In this document: positions 1 to 6,567 of the stretch, piece after piece
Layout of the letters: each line of letters opens with the position of its first letter
Numbering within the stretch: the stretch's first letter is position 1
Assembly: GCA_900756035.1 (NCBI GenBank)
Contig: CAAEIR010000280.1
Coordinates: 1 to 8,464, forward strand
From: an uncultured Anaerostipes sp.
GTDB taxonomy: Bacteria > Bacillota > Clostridia > Lachnospirales > Lachnospiraceae
Reading direction: 5' to 3'
Length of the DNA stretch: 8,464 nucleotides
Program-made: the position numbers and the translations under genes
Notes under the pieces: generated by a model
Told to the model about the DNA's origin: nothing
The model's input: the letters and a program-made list of their open reading frames with translations, nothing else
Database searches by the model: none

Positions 1-805
1 CCGCTTGTAATTTAGAAGTGATTCCACCTCCGCCTTGTCGAATAAATAAGTAATCTTGAATTAAACGTGGAACATTTAATGACAGCGCACCAAATGCAAT
101 TGCCCAAATGGGATGTTTCGTTAATAGAAGCGCCATAGCAAAACGCAGTAAAATAATCTGTAAAGAGCACGTAAATCCCATCTGTAAAAATTTTTTTCCG
201 GCAACTTTAAAAGCTCCTCCATCTGCATCCATTAATCCTACGCTTAGAATCGGAATTGCGAACTTTAGTACCATCAGTTCCGCTCCATTCATAATCATCT
301 TCACATACAAAATCATAACAATTACCAAAAAAACGACCACCAGAAGAAGAGTGGTTAATCCCATGCCCAGCAACGTCTCAATTAATTTTTCTTTAATTTG
401 TTGTATTTCCCCTTTACTCCCCATAGCTTTCAATACTTCACTTGTAAATTTTTTAAATATATTTACCAATGGCGTATATAGACTAAAAAAAGTAACCGAA
501 ATAGCGATTGCCTGAAAAAATCCAGTTAATAAAGCGACAGGATCATGATCCGGATCTCCGTCGCTTTGTAGAATATAAATACTAAATCCTTTTTGTAAAA
601 ATTTTAAAATAATTAAAGCAAGTGCATACTTTAACATAATGGAATTAATTTCATTAAAATCAATCCCCTTTACCTTCATGTTGCTGGTCATATAAGATTG
701 ACAGTTCAGTGCAATATCCATTAAATCTATCAGCCACTTATTCACCAATTTGATGGCATCCTCTGCTAAATCTTCAAAAAAATCTTCGATTAAGCCACTT
801 AACAT
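1..805 (-). CDS. TrbL/VirB6-like conjugal transfer membrane protein (partial, C-terminus beyond the window)
   Basis: The frame is open from an ATG at 803-805 to the left edge and gives 268 residues without a stop, so only the N-terminal part is present. An AGGGAGG ribosome binding site lies just upstream. About five hydrophobic stretches are visible, near residues 56-78, 88-117, 141-171, 175-192 and 210-243. They are separated by charged loops, including SDGDPDHDP at 81-89 and a lysine/glutamate-rich loop around 118-142. The visible part ends in a glycine run (RQGGGG, 256-261). Polytopic proteins of this kind, next to coupling-protein and small pilin-like genes in Firmicute ICEs, are annotated as TrbL-family or VirB6-like components of the mating channel in the cell membrane. 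The gene starts 17 nt after the upstream gene stops, so it is cotranscribed. Family assignment rests on topology and context; the gene itself is certain. Confidence 0.8.
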   Translation of the reverse strand, partial: MLSGLIEDFFEDLAEDAIKLVNKWLIDLMDIALNCQSYMTSNMKVKGIDFNEINSIMLKYALALIILKFLQKGFSIYILQSDGDPDHDPVALLTGFFQAIAISVTFFSLYTPLVNIFKKFTSEVLKAMGSKGEIQQIKEKLIETLLGMGLTTLLLVVVFLVIVMILYVKMIMNGAELMVLKFAIPILSVGLMDADGGAFKVAGKKFLQMGFTCSLQIILLRFAMALLLTKHPIWAIAFGALSLNVPRLIQDYLFIRQGGGGITSKLQA

Positions 806-822
806 ATTGCCTCCCTTCTGTC

Positions 823-1167
823 TTACTTATAGTAAGATAAAATTGCCGTTAACAAGGATGAAATCAAAACAACTCCCACACAGCATGCGATAACAATGAA
901 AATTCTCTTCTTATACATTTTTTCATCCATTTCATCTGACATTTTCATGCGGATTAAATAATAAACAATCATGACCACTCCAATGACGGCAGATAATCCA
1001 ATCAACGGAGTTTTCATATCCGAAAACAGCTTCTTTGTTCCCGTAAATAGTTTGTTATTTCCAATCCCTGCCGCATAAACATAATTTTGCATGACACCCA
1101 CATATAACAGGGCAGTCATTAGCATCATTCCTAATTTTTTTGTCATATTTTTTAGTTTTTGTTTCAT
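823..1167 (-). CDS. Small VirB2/TrbC-like membrane protein of the transfer channel
   Basis: This 114-residue protein has a lysine-rich N-terminus, a hydrophobic stretch (about 12-30) and a YAAG sequence at 31-34, which together look like a cleavable signal peptide. The remaining part, about 81 residues, has two membrane helices (about 54-73 and 89-111) joined by a short, strongly charged loop (KMSDEMDEKMYKKR). That is the layout of VirB2/TrbC pilin-like subunits, and the place between virD4 and a trbL-like gene fits. I chose the ATG at 1167 because AAGGAA at 1175-1180 lies 7 nt upstream and the gene then begins 19 nt after the virD4 stop. A start 17 codons further upstream would overlap virD4. 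Sequence similarity to VirB2 was not checked, so the pilin role is an inference from topology and context. Confidence 0.7.
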   Translation of the reverse strand: MKQKLKNMTKKLGMMLMTALLYVGVMQNYVYAAGIGNNKLFTGTKKLFSDMKTPLIGLSAVIGVVMIVYYLIRMKMSDEMDEKMYKKRIFIVIACCVGVVLISSLLTAILSYYK

Positions 1168-1174
1168 TTCTTTG

Positions 1175-1180
1175 TTCCTT
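1175..1180 (-). promoter_or_regulatory. Ribosome binding site that decides the start of the VirB2-like gene
   Basis: The minus strand reads AAGGAA, 7 nt before the ATG at 1165-1167. It supports this internal start over the upstream one inside virD4. Confidence 0.6.
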
Positions 1181-1186
1181 TCTGAT

Positions 1187-3130
1187 CTACTGTTTTTTTC
1201 TTCGTTCCTGTTCTTCAATTAAAATATCAATTTTTTGTTTCCAGAGATTCCAAACGCCCCAAAGCTGCACTCTTTCCTTATGGGAACGTTCCTTTTGTTT
1301 CTGTTCTTCTTTTCGTTTCATGCGAAATGCCTGGTTAAAGTTTTCATCTCCCAGTCCAAGAAATTCATTGAAATAGTATTGACTGAAATCCGGGGCATAC
1401 ATAATTGCCGGATCATGATCTGTCATAACCAGAGAATAGGGTCTTTTGATTTGTTCTACCTCCACCGGAAACAAAAGTGGTCTTCCGATCAGATTGACCG
1501 TTTCTCCGCGACTTCCGCTTTTGGCCAGCGTGCCGGATGGTTGGTTATGATTAATCGAATAAGAAGATACCGTATAATGATCCAATTTCTCAGAAATCGC
1601 TTTTAACGTTGCTGAATTTGGACTCCTTAAATAAACCGTTACATCGCAGTTATCACGAATGATTTCAGCCACTTCTTTTCCATATTTTTCATCTAATTGC
1701 GCGAACGACTGCACAAAAAGGTTATGCCGAATTCCTTTCCCTGTTCCAAAGCTTGTCTGTTGTGTAATATTCGTAATTTTCGTAAAGTTCCCAAACTCAT
1801 CCTCCTCGAAATTCCATCGCCTTGGACACCTGCCACCAAATTCATCGGCCATTCGATCAATTTCATCAGAAATCTGACGTAAAGTTAAACTGGCCAATGG
1901 AAAATATGTCTTATCTCTTGCCGGCAGACAAAGATAAATGATTGCTTTTTGATCTTTTTTAATTAGATCTGAAATATCAAAATCACTTTGATTGGTCATC
2001 GCATTAATGGAAGGCATCGTTAACAATTTTAAGGTCATGGTTGCCGATACATAAAAAGAAGACCTTGTTTTAAATGCAGCTAATTTTGTTGCAGATAACA
2101 AGATCCTTGATGGATGATCCTCGGGAAGAGCATCAATATAAAATTGAAGCGGCAATGCCCCTCTGTAATCCTGGCACATTTCTGTAATGAAATAGAAGAC
2201 ATTGGTTAAATTTTGATATTGGGGGTGATCTTTATTGTCATAACATACCGCCATAATCGACGCCGCCAACGTTGCCGCTTCTCCGTTATTCCAAAGTTTT
2301 TCTCCGTTTTCCGGAGGCTCTCCCGCCAACTGACTGACCAAACTCCAGGTTTCTTCAATAGCCCTTGAGATATCTCCCAGATTTAATTGTCGAATGATCG
2401 GCTGCAAATAATTGTAGCGATCGGATTGATAGGGATCAATAAAATCAATTTTAATGGTCTTATAACCAAGGTTCTCTGCCGCCCCGGCCGTATAATCATA
2501 CAGCTCTTTTTTCATATCTACGACAAATCCATTTTCCCCTGCCAGCATCATTAATATCAAGGATTGCAACACAATATGCCTTGTTTTTCCTGCTCTTGTA
2601 GCTCCAATATTTAACGAATGGCGATCCTTTCCAATATAATAAATCTTTTCTTTGCCACCCTTCAAATTTTCTTTTCCAATAACCAAACCGGCATTGTCTA
2701 ACATCACTTTTCCATTTAATAGTTTCTTTCGATCAATGATTACCCAATCAAACACTTGATCAAACTGTTCTTTTTTTAACCATTTCGCTGTACCATATTG
2801 TCCTTGTCCTGCAGGGACCGGTGTAAAAATCTCCGGAGTAATCTGCATCAAATCACTTTGATATGATTTAGAACTTGATACAATTAATGTAAAAATTCCC
2901 AAGAAAAGAATCAGTGAAAATATCAGCGTAAACCATAACGTTACTCTACTCTCCCTCACATAAAAAAACATTTGTACAGGATTGGTATAAAACACTACCT
3001 GTTCCGGATTTTTTAAAGTTTGATCTAAAAAGATAGCGGCAAAAGCACTTCCATATACAATCAATCCAGAACTTAATAAGATACAACTTAATTTTTTGAT
3101 TTGTTCTTCCTCCTTTCCCATTGAAAACAT
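1187..3130 (-). CDS. virD4: VirD4/TraG-family type IV coupling protein (T4SS ATPase)
   Basis: The coupling protein is a membrane-anchored ATPase that recognises the relaxase-DNA complex and feeds it to the mating channel. With the chosen start it has 647 residues. Two membrane helices lie near 14-36 and 64-84, followed by a cytoplasmic ATPase domain. The Walker A motif is GATRAGKT at about 176-183. The Walker B position is DEFGNF (D444, E445), followed by FVQSFAQLDEKYG, which is typical of this family in Firmicutes. The residues before the Walker B acidic pair (RWNFEE) are unusually polar. The C-terminus is a charged tail rich in K, E, Q and R. The ATG at 3128-3130 overlaps the relaxase stop as TGATG, which suggests translational coupling. 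An alternative ATG at 3178 gives 16 more residues, but its AGAGGA lies right against the start codon. The family is certain; the start is likely. Confidence 0.93.
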   Translation of the reverse strand: MFSMGKEEEQIKKLSCILLSSGLIVYGSAFAAIFLDQTLKNPEQVVFYTNPVQMFFYVRESRVTLWFTLIFSLILFLGIFTLIVSSSKSYQSDLMQITPEIFTPVPAGQGQYGTAKWLKKEQFDQVFDWVIIDRKKLLNGKVMLDNAGLVIGKENLKGGKEKIYYIGKDRHSLNIGATRAGKTRHIVLQSLILMMLAGENGFVVDMKKELYDYTAGAAENLGYKTIKIDFIDPYQSDRYNYLQPIIRQLNLGDISRAIEETWSLVSQLAGEPPENGEKLWNNGEAATLAASIMAVCYDNKDHPQYQNLTNVFYFITEMCQDYRGALPLQFYIDALPEDHPSRILLSATKLAAFKTRSSFYVSATMTLKLLTMPSINAMTNQSDFDISDLIKKDQKAIIYLCLPARDKTYFPLASLTLRQISDEIDRMADEFGGRCPRRWNFEEDEFGNFTKITNITQQTSFGTGKGIRHNLFVQSFAQLDEKYGKEVAEIIRDNCDVTVYLRSPNSATLKAISEKLDHYTVSSYSINHNQPSGTLAKSGSRGETVNLIGRPLLFPVEVEQIKRPYSLVMTDHDPAIMYAPDFSQYYFNEFLGLGDENFNQAFRMKRKEEQKQKERSHKERVQLWGVWNLWKQKIDILIEEQERRKKQ

Positions 3131-4383
3131 CAGCGTTCCCAGTCCATTCCTTTTCCTTTTTCCATCTCCTTTCTCCATTCCTCTATTTCTCTCACCGAGC
3201 GTTCTCTGCTCCTTGACTGATGTGGATAAGAATGACTTCCTTGCTTTGTAAAAATAGAATTCAGTAAAAAAATCAGGTCCCCCCGGTGAATTTGAAATTC
3301 ATCCAGTGCTTCATTTTTCTGGTAAGTTCCATCCTTCATTTCCTCCAATCGTTCTTTGTTTTGCTGAAATTTTTCTTCCAGTCTTTCCTTTGTATAATCT
3401 TGCGGACAATCCAAATTGCAATTTTTCACAGATTTTCTTCCATCCATTGAAAACGTAATATACGGTTGCTCATCCCACTGTACCTGATATCCCTGGGCAT
3501 TTAAAATGCAGATAAAATCATCCTTGGAAACAGCCGTATTTGCTGCATCTCGGATATCGGAATCAATTGGTTGATCCGGTTGTAAATCTTTTTTTCCTTC
3601 CTGATACAATTGATTTTCTTTGAATCGTTCCAGCAACGCTTCTTTTGTGTAATTTTCCGGAAATTCAAATAAGCGATTTCTCATCTTTTTCCCATCAGGA
3701 TTTATAAACAAAATATATTTTCGACTCTCCTCCCACCGAACCTGATACCCTTGTAATTGCATCAACTTTATAAAATCTGCACGATGAATGGCTATTTTCA
3801 AGGCTTCGTCTACTGCCATCTGTGTTTCCTTTTTCCATCCTTTTCCTTGGCTTTCGGCATCTTTCTGTGCCGGTGACTTTTTTGATGTTCTTGTGCTTTC
3901 CGGAAGAACGGATAACCCATTCGTTCTGCAAATCTGATCGGATATTTTCCTTAAAATCTTTAGATCCGCAAGCTGCCATTTATGTCCATCTTCTACATTC
4001 ACTGTATTCACAATAAAATGTGTATGGATATGTGGTTTATCGGTATGTACCGCATAAGAAATTTGAAATCCCTCAAATATTTTTTCCCTGACGAACTCAT
4101 CTGCAATTTTTTTTGCCTGCTCCGGCGTAACCTCTCCCGGAGCAAAGGATTGAATATAATGCATACACATCCGCTTGCCCTCCTGATCTTTTCCCCAAAG
4201 CTGTTTGTTCATCATAAATTCCCCATACGCTTGATCGGGATTTGTCAGGTAAGTTCCCCCTTGCAGTTCCGGTCTTGTTTTCTTTGGATCATTCACATAA
4301 TTTAAAATAAAACGCATTTTACTTTTTGTATTATATTTCACATAGTTTCCTGCTTTATCCTGCGCTTGTATGATTGTCGCCAT
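3130..4383 (-). CDS. MOBP-type relaxase (Relaxase/Mobilisation nuclease domain)
   Basis: Relaxases nick one strand at the origin of transfer, stay covalently bound through a tyrosine and pilot the strand into the recipient. This protein has 417 residues. The metal-binding three-histidine motif HTDKPHIHTHFIVN is intact at 113-126 (H113, H118, H120, H122, N126), as in PF03432 proteins. The catalytic tyrosine is probably Y29 in ILNYVNDPKKT, assigned by analogy only. After the nuclease domain (about 1-165) there is a linker and then two copies of a 60-residue unit (about 193-254 and 279-339). Each copy contains QGYQV and YTKE. A weaker third start (FQIHRGDLIFLLN) is at about 363-375. The tail is basic and acidic by turns. 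The ATG at 4381-4383 is chosen because a perfect AAGGAG lies 5 nt upstream. The gene follows mobC after a 107-nt gap and overlaps virD4 by one base. Confidence 0.94.
   Translation of the reverse strand: MATIIQAQDKAGNYVKYNTKSKMRFILNYVNDPKKTRPELQGGTYLTNPDQAYGEFMMNKQLWGKDQEGKRMCMHYIQSFAPGEVTPEQAKKIADEFVREKIFEGFQISYAVHTDKPHIHTHFIVNTVNVEDGHKWQLADLKILRKISDQICRTNGLSVLPESTRTSKKSPAQKDAESQGKGWKKETQMAVDEALKIAIHRADFIKLMQLQGYQVRWEESRKYILFINPDGKKMRNRLFEFPENYTKEALLERFKENQLYQEGKKDLQPDQPIDSDIRDAANTAVSKDDFICILNAQGYQVQWDEQPYITFSMDGRKSVKNCNLDCPQDYTKERLEEKFQQNKERLEEMKDGTYQKNEALDEFQIHRGDLIFLLNSIFTKQGSHSYPHQSRSRERSVREIEEWRKEMEKGKGMDWER
3367..3807 (-). repeat. Intragenic tandem domain duplication in the relaxase
   Basis: Two 60-residue units encoded at about 3622-3807 and 3367-3549 align along their whole length. 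Shared features in order are an alpha-helical DF(I) segment, QGYQVRW versus QGYQVQW, a short YI.F strand, a GRK/GKK turn, and YTKEALLERF versus YTKERLEEKF. Related Firmicute relaxases commonly carry one such unit after the nuclease domain; the second copy is what stands out. The copies have diverged, so the duplication is not recent. Confidence 0.7.
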
Positions 4384-4388
4384 GATTT

Positions 4389-4394
4389 CTCCTT
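4389..4394 (-). promoter_or_regulatory. Ribosome binding site that decides the relaxase start
   Basis: The minus strand reads AAGGAG, 5 nt before the ATG at 4381-4383. A further in-frame ATG lies 12 codons upstream without comparable spacing, so the shorter protein beginning MATII is preferred. Confidence 0.75.
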
Positions 4395-4402
4395 GAAAGT
4401 TT

Positions 4403-4441
4403 TTTATAAAAAAAGACAAAAGCTGAAATACTCCTGTCTTT
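4403..4441 (-). terminator. Weak hairpin with T-run between mobC and the relaxase gene (possible attenuator)
   Basis: On the minus strand AAAGACA (complement of 4435-4441) can pair with TGTCTTT (complement of 4412-4418) across a 16-nt loop, and the stem runs into TTTTTTTAT. The arms are only 7 bp and AT-rich and the loop is long, so termination would be partial at best. It could set the ratio of MobC to relaxase. The 107-nt gap that holds it is the only sizeable spacer within the transfer operon and also a candidate site for part of an origin of transfer. Confidence 0.35.
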
Positions 4442-4490
4442 GTTCTTTACATATTGATGATTCTTCCATTCTAACGGATTTACTTTTTCC

Positions 4491-4814
4491 CTATGATTCC
4501 TGTCCACTCTTTATATTTTGTAAAATTTTTTGTAATTCCGTATACACATTTTCCAACATCTCCTGGCATTGGTAAAGCTCCACACAGGTAATTTTCCCCT
4601 GATGGCAGAGCATGGTTAATTGATTTAAATTATTTCCGACCCTTGCCACCTGCACATAAAGTTCTCGAATTCCCGGTATGACTACGACCGGGTGCTCCAA
4701 TGCCGCTTTCCTAAGAAACGTCGAGAAATCCATATCGGCTTGCATCGCTTTCTTTTTTATTGTAAGCTCTTCCTGTGTGCTCATTCGGATAGATTTTTTT
4801 CGATCTCTTGCCAC
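4491..4814 (-). CDS. mobC: MobC-type relaxosome accessory protein
   Basis: MobC proteins bind the origin of transfer and help the relaxase gain access to its nick site. This one has 107 residues, the usual small size. The basic N-terminus (RKKSIRMS, 5-12) followed by two helices resembles a ribbon-helix-helix DNA-binding fold. The conserved MobC signature is clear as VARVGNNLNQLTML at 56-69. The C-terminal half is a predicted helix with a regular heptad-like pattern. It starts with GTG at 4812-4814, and AGGA (4821-4824) is 6 nt upstream, overlapping the end of the primase-like gene whose stop is 3 nt away. The unusual start codon and tight spacing suggest translation linked to the upstream gene. 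Its place just before a MOBP relaxase confirms the call. Confidence 0.88.
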   Translation of the reverse strand: MARDRKKSIRMSTQEELTIKKKAMQADMDFSTFLRKAALEHPVVVIPGIRELYVQVARVGNNLNQLTMLCHQGKITCVELYQCQEMLENVYTELQKILQNIKSGQES

Positions 4815-4817
4815 ACG

Positions 4818-5726
4818 TTATCCTACCTTTCTTAAGAATATTAGCGCTTCATTCCAATCTTTCCATTGCCGGTCCGGTCGCTCATCCCAAACTTCATACA
4901 TCTCTTCGTATTTTTTACAAAGCTTCTTGGTCTGTTGATCTCCCCACTGATCATTGTCCAGATGAAAGAAAATCTTTTGAATGTACGGTAAGTGTCTTAG
5001 ATACTCTTCCAAAGCAGTATCAGCCAGGCAACACAATGCCACAAAATGATCTTCTAACGTCTGTGGATAGATTGTTAAATAACTCATTGCATCAATTGGC
5101 GCCTCAAAAACATGCAGTATATTTGAACTTCCTTCTTTATGAAATGCATAGCGTTTCTCACTTCCTGCTGTTTCACCGCGAAATGGTTGTTCGGTGACAG
5201 TTCCTCGAACGGTGCAATGCCTTGGAATTCCCTGAAAATCATACCCTACAAAGACACAACTGTGATATGTATTTTCATAAAGCATTTTTCTTCGCACCAT
5301 TTCATCCACCACCCAGCGGTCGATCTTGCGTGTTTTAATTAGATAAGCATAGATATGCCGGAAATCCTTGGCAGCTTTCGGAAGTTGAAACGATTTTCTT
5401 TTTTTATGCTCCATTTTCCTTTCCGAAGCACTGTATGTATCAATCGAAGTCCCTAACAAATAGTTCACTGCATCTATGAAATTACAATCTTTTAGATACA
5501 TGACTAATTGTATCGGACCTCCCCCATAAATTTTCTCACCTTCTACTTTGGCCGCAAAACATATCCACTGATTTTTTTCCGGAGCAAATACCAGTCCTCC
5601 ATGCCCGCCGGCTCGAATCTCCCGGTGCTTTTTCTCCAAATGAAGTCCCAAACACTCTGCCACTTCCAAAAGATTCTTTTGATTCGCCTGACTGATTTGT
5701 TCCTCTGTAAAAAATTTTTTTCTCAT
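4818..5726 (-). CDS. DUF3991/Toprim primase-like protein of the mobilisation operon
   Basis: The protein has 302 residues. The N-terminal 100 residues (GGHGGLVFAPEKNQWICF, then GGGPIQLVMYLKDCNFIDAVNYL) resemble the layout of the primase zinc-finger region, but the zinc-binding cysteines are absent. A DUF3991-like region follows at about 118-195. The C-terminal Toprim domain is well conserved: VFEAPIDAMS with E208 and D212, and HLDNDQWG with D257, D259 and G262, which bind metal. It ends with DWNEAL at 290-295. Proteins of this type are common next to relaxases in Firmicute ICEs and plasmids and are thought to act on the transferred strand, perhaps in priming; the exact reaction is not established here. 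The ATG at 5724-5726 has AAAGGGA about 5 nt upstream. It is followed after 3 nt by mobC. Confidence 0.9.
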   Translation of the reverse strand: MRKKFFTEEQISQANQKNLLEVAECLGLHLEKKHREIRAGGHGGLVFAPEKNQWICFAAKVEGEKIYGGGPIQLVMYLKDCNFIDAVNYLLGTSIDTYSASERKMEHKKRKSFQLPKAAKDFRHIYAYLIKTRKIDRWVVDEMVRRKMLYENTYHSCVFVGYDFQGIPRHCTVRGTVTEQPFRGETAGSEKRYAFHKEGSSNILHVFEAPIDAMSYLTIYPQTLEDHFVALCCLADTALEEYLRHLPYIQKIFFHLDNDQWGDQQTKKLCKKYEEMYEVWDERPDRQWKDWNEALIFLRKVG

Positions 5727-5827
5727 AAATTCCCTTTCTTAACCTCTCCTGTTTCAAGAAATTCTCCATTCCGTAAATGGATACGATACATCCGGTAATA
5801 TTTTTCTTCTTTCTTTATTGCTATCAT
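5723..5827 (-). CDS. Possible 34-residue leader ORF coupled to the primase-like gene
   Basis: I do not recognise this small protein. It reads from ATG at 5825-5827 to a TGA that overlaps the ATG of the Toprim gene as ATGA. The N-terminal part is lysine/glutamate-rich; the end (YRIHLRNGEFLETGEV) has the alternation of a small beta structure and looks protein-like rather than random. In favour are the ATGA coupling and the lack of any other content between the terminator at 5853-5890 and the Toprim gene. Against it, GAGG lies directly against the ATG without a normal spacer. A second ATG at 5789-5791 would give a 22-residue version. It remains a candidate. Confidence 0.35.
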   Translation of the reverse strand: MIAIKKEEKYYRMYRIHLRNGEFLETGEVKKGNL

Positions 5828-5852
5828 CCTCGTTTTTTTTACTAATTTTAGG

Positions 5853-5890
5853 CACAAAAAATCGCCACCCGACTATAAGTGACGATTTTG
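5853..5890 (-). terminator. Rho-independent terminator of the Phd/RelE-type operon
   Basis: On the minus strand an 11-bp stem, AAAATCGTCAC with GTGGCGATTTT (one G-U pair), encloses a 10-nt loop and runs into six Ts. It begins 16 nt after the toxin stop. The same hairpin read on the plus strand has a C-A mismatch instead of the wobble, which supports minus-strand use. It separates the toxin-antitoxin unit from the transfer operon. Confidence 0.8.
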
Positions 5891-5905
5891 GAAAGTATTT
5901 TATTG

Positions 5906-6223
5906 TTATCGAATAAGCCAACTGTAATCCTGTCTGCAATCTACCACATAATCGGCATAAACTACATCATCTGCAATCTGGAATATGATCATATAGCGTT
6001 TCTCAAACAGGATAAAACGATAGGCATTTCTTGGAATATATTCCCCTGTGAGCCGCGGACATCTCTGCGGCATCCGTTCTAATGAATTTGCAGCCTTTTC
6101 AAATTCGGCTGTCAGCCGTTCCGCCGCTTCTGGACTGACCTGTGCCAGAAAAGCAGCGTGGGAAACAAGCATCTGCGTTGCCCGTTCCGATACAATCACA
6201 TGGTATTTATTCTGCTGTTCCAT
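5906..6223 (-). CDS. RelE/ParE-family toxin of a type II toxin-antitoxin system
   Basis: Small toxins of this superfamily either cut mRNA at the ribosome (RelE) or poison gyrase (ParE); the sequence does not decide which. The protein has 105 residues, the usual size. Visible features are the N-terminal strand YHVIVSERA (7-15), a two-helix region, then PRLTGEYIPRNAYRFILFEKRYMIIFQI (56-83) with the basic and aromatic residues typical of the fold, and a final strand VVYADYVVDCRQDY. The ATG at 6221-6223 lies inside the end of the antitoxin gene (17-nt overlap), with AAGGAGG 9 nt upstream, so production is tied to antitoxin translation. Base composition is clearly richer in G+C than that of the neighbours, which suggests a separate origin. 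Family call is firm; the target is unknown. Confidence 0.9.
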   Translation of the reverse strand: MEQQNKYHVIVSERATQMLVSHAAFLAQVSPEAAERLTAEFEKAANSLERMPQRCPRLTGEYIPRNAYRFILFEKRYMIIFQIADDVVYADYVVDCRQDYSWLIR

Positions 6224-6494
6224 GACCTGCCGCCTCCTTGATTGCACTACGCATCATCGCAGCGACTTCATCAACAGAGTATCCTTTGCTTCCACGCATC
6301 CTATCTTCCTCTACGGCAAGCAGTTCTTCACGCAGCTTCAGCATTTTCTCCCTGCGGTTATAAGTTTCAATATCCATAACGACTAAATCTCCCTCACCGT
6401 TCTTGGTAAGGAATACCGGCTCTGCGGTCTTTCTGCACATATCGGCAATCTCGTTGTAATTCTGGCGGATTGCTGCGGATGGACGAATATTCAT
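6207..6494 (-). CDS. Phd/YefM-family antitoxin
   Basis: Antitoxins of this family neutralise their partner toxin through a flexible C-terminus and repress their own promoter through the N-terminal domain. The protein has 95 residues. The N-terminal part (IRPSAAIRQNYNEIADMC, 3-20) and the following PVFLTKNGEGDLVVMDIETY (26-45) are the classic Phd/YefM DNA-binding and dimer fold. The rest is a charged helix (KMLKLREELLAVEEDRM) and a disordered toxin-binding tail. A strong AAGGAGG site precedes the ATG, and a perfect sigma-A promoter with a nearby inverted repeat lies upstream. It overlaps the toxin gene by 17 nt. The pairing of Phd-type antitoxin and RelE/ParE-type toxin is common. Confidence 0.92.
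   Translation of the reverse strand: MNIRPSAAIRQNYNEIADMCRKTAEPVFLTKNGEGDLVVMDIETYNRREKMLKLREELLAVEEDRMRGSKGYSVDEVAAMMRSAIKEAAGHGTAE
6233..6239 (-). promoter_or_regulatory. Ribosome binding site of the RelE/ParE-type toxin inside the antitoxin gene
   Basis: The minus strand reads AAGGAGG, 9 nt before the toxin ATG at 6221-6223. It favours this ATG over a GTG at 6245-6247, which would lie upstream of the site. Confidence 0.7.
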
Positions 6495-6518
6495 AACAAA
6501 CCTCCTTCTCTTATATTA

Positions 6519-6535
6519 GATAGTAGTATTCTATC
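6519..6535 (-). promoter_or_regulatory. Candidate operator of the Phd-type antitoxin
   Basis: A perfect 5-bp inverted repeat, GATAG and CTATC with a 7-bp centre, lies just after the -10 box and before the ribosome binding site. Phd/YefM antitoxins repress their own operons from such palindromes. Assignment is by position only. Confidence 0.45.
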
Positions 6536-6538
6536 CAT

Positions 6539-6567
6539 ATTATACTCATTTCATACCATCAAGTCAA
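6539..6567 (-). promoter_or_regulatory. Sigma-A promoter of the Phd/RelE-type operon
   Basis: The minus strand carries TTGACT (complement of 6562-6567), a 17-nt spacer and TATAAT (complement of 6539-6544), a near-consensus sigma-A promoter. The -35 box lies inside the end of the short ORF at 6551-6739. Confidence 0.85.

Noticed and set aside
108..515. A 135-codon plus-strand reading frame
   Set aside because: It lies antisense within the TrbL-like gene, has no ribosome binding site, and its composition (rich in I, T, N, S) is that of a shadow frame.
1168..1218. An N-terminal extension of 17 residues for the VirB2-like protein
   Set aside because: It would overlap virD4 and place a charged stretch before the signal peptide; the internal ATG has a proper ribosome binding site.
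3695..3979. A 94-codon minus-strand frame inside the relaxase gene
   Set aside because: It is fully inside the relaxase in another frame, and the relaxase is conserved across the whole region.
5536..5769. A minus-strand frame overlapping the start of the primase-like gene
   Set aside because: It is an out-of-frame shadow of the Toprim gene, which has clear motifs and its own ribosome binding site.
5754..5939. A 61-codon minus-strand frame over the terminator
   Set aside because: It starts inside the toxin gene and passes through the terminator hairpin; the overlapping ATGA-coupled frame is the better candidate.
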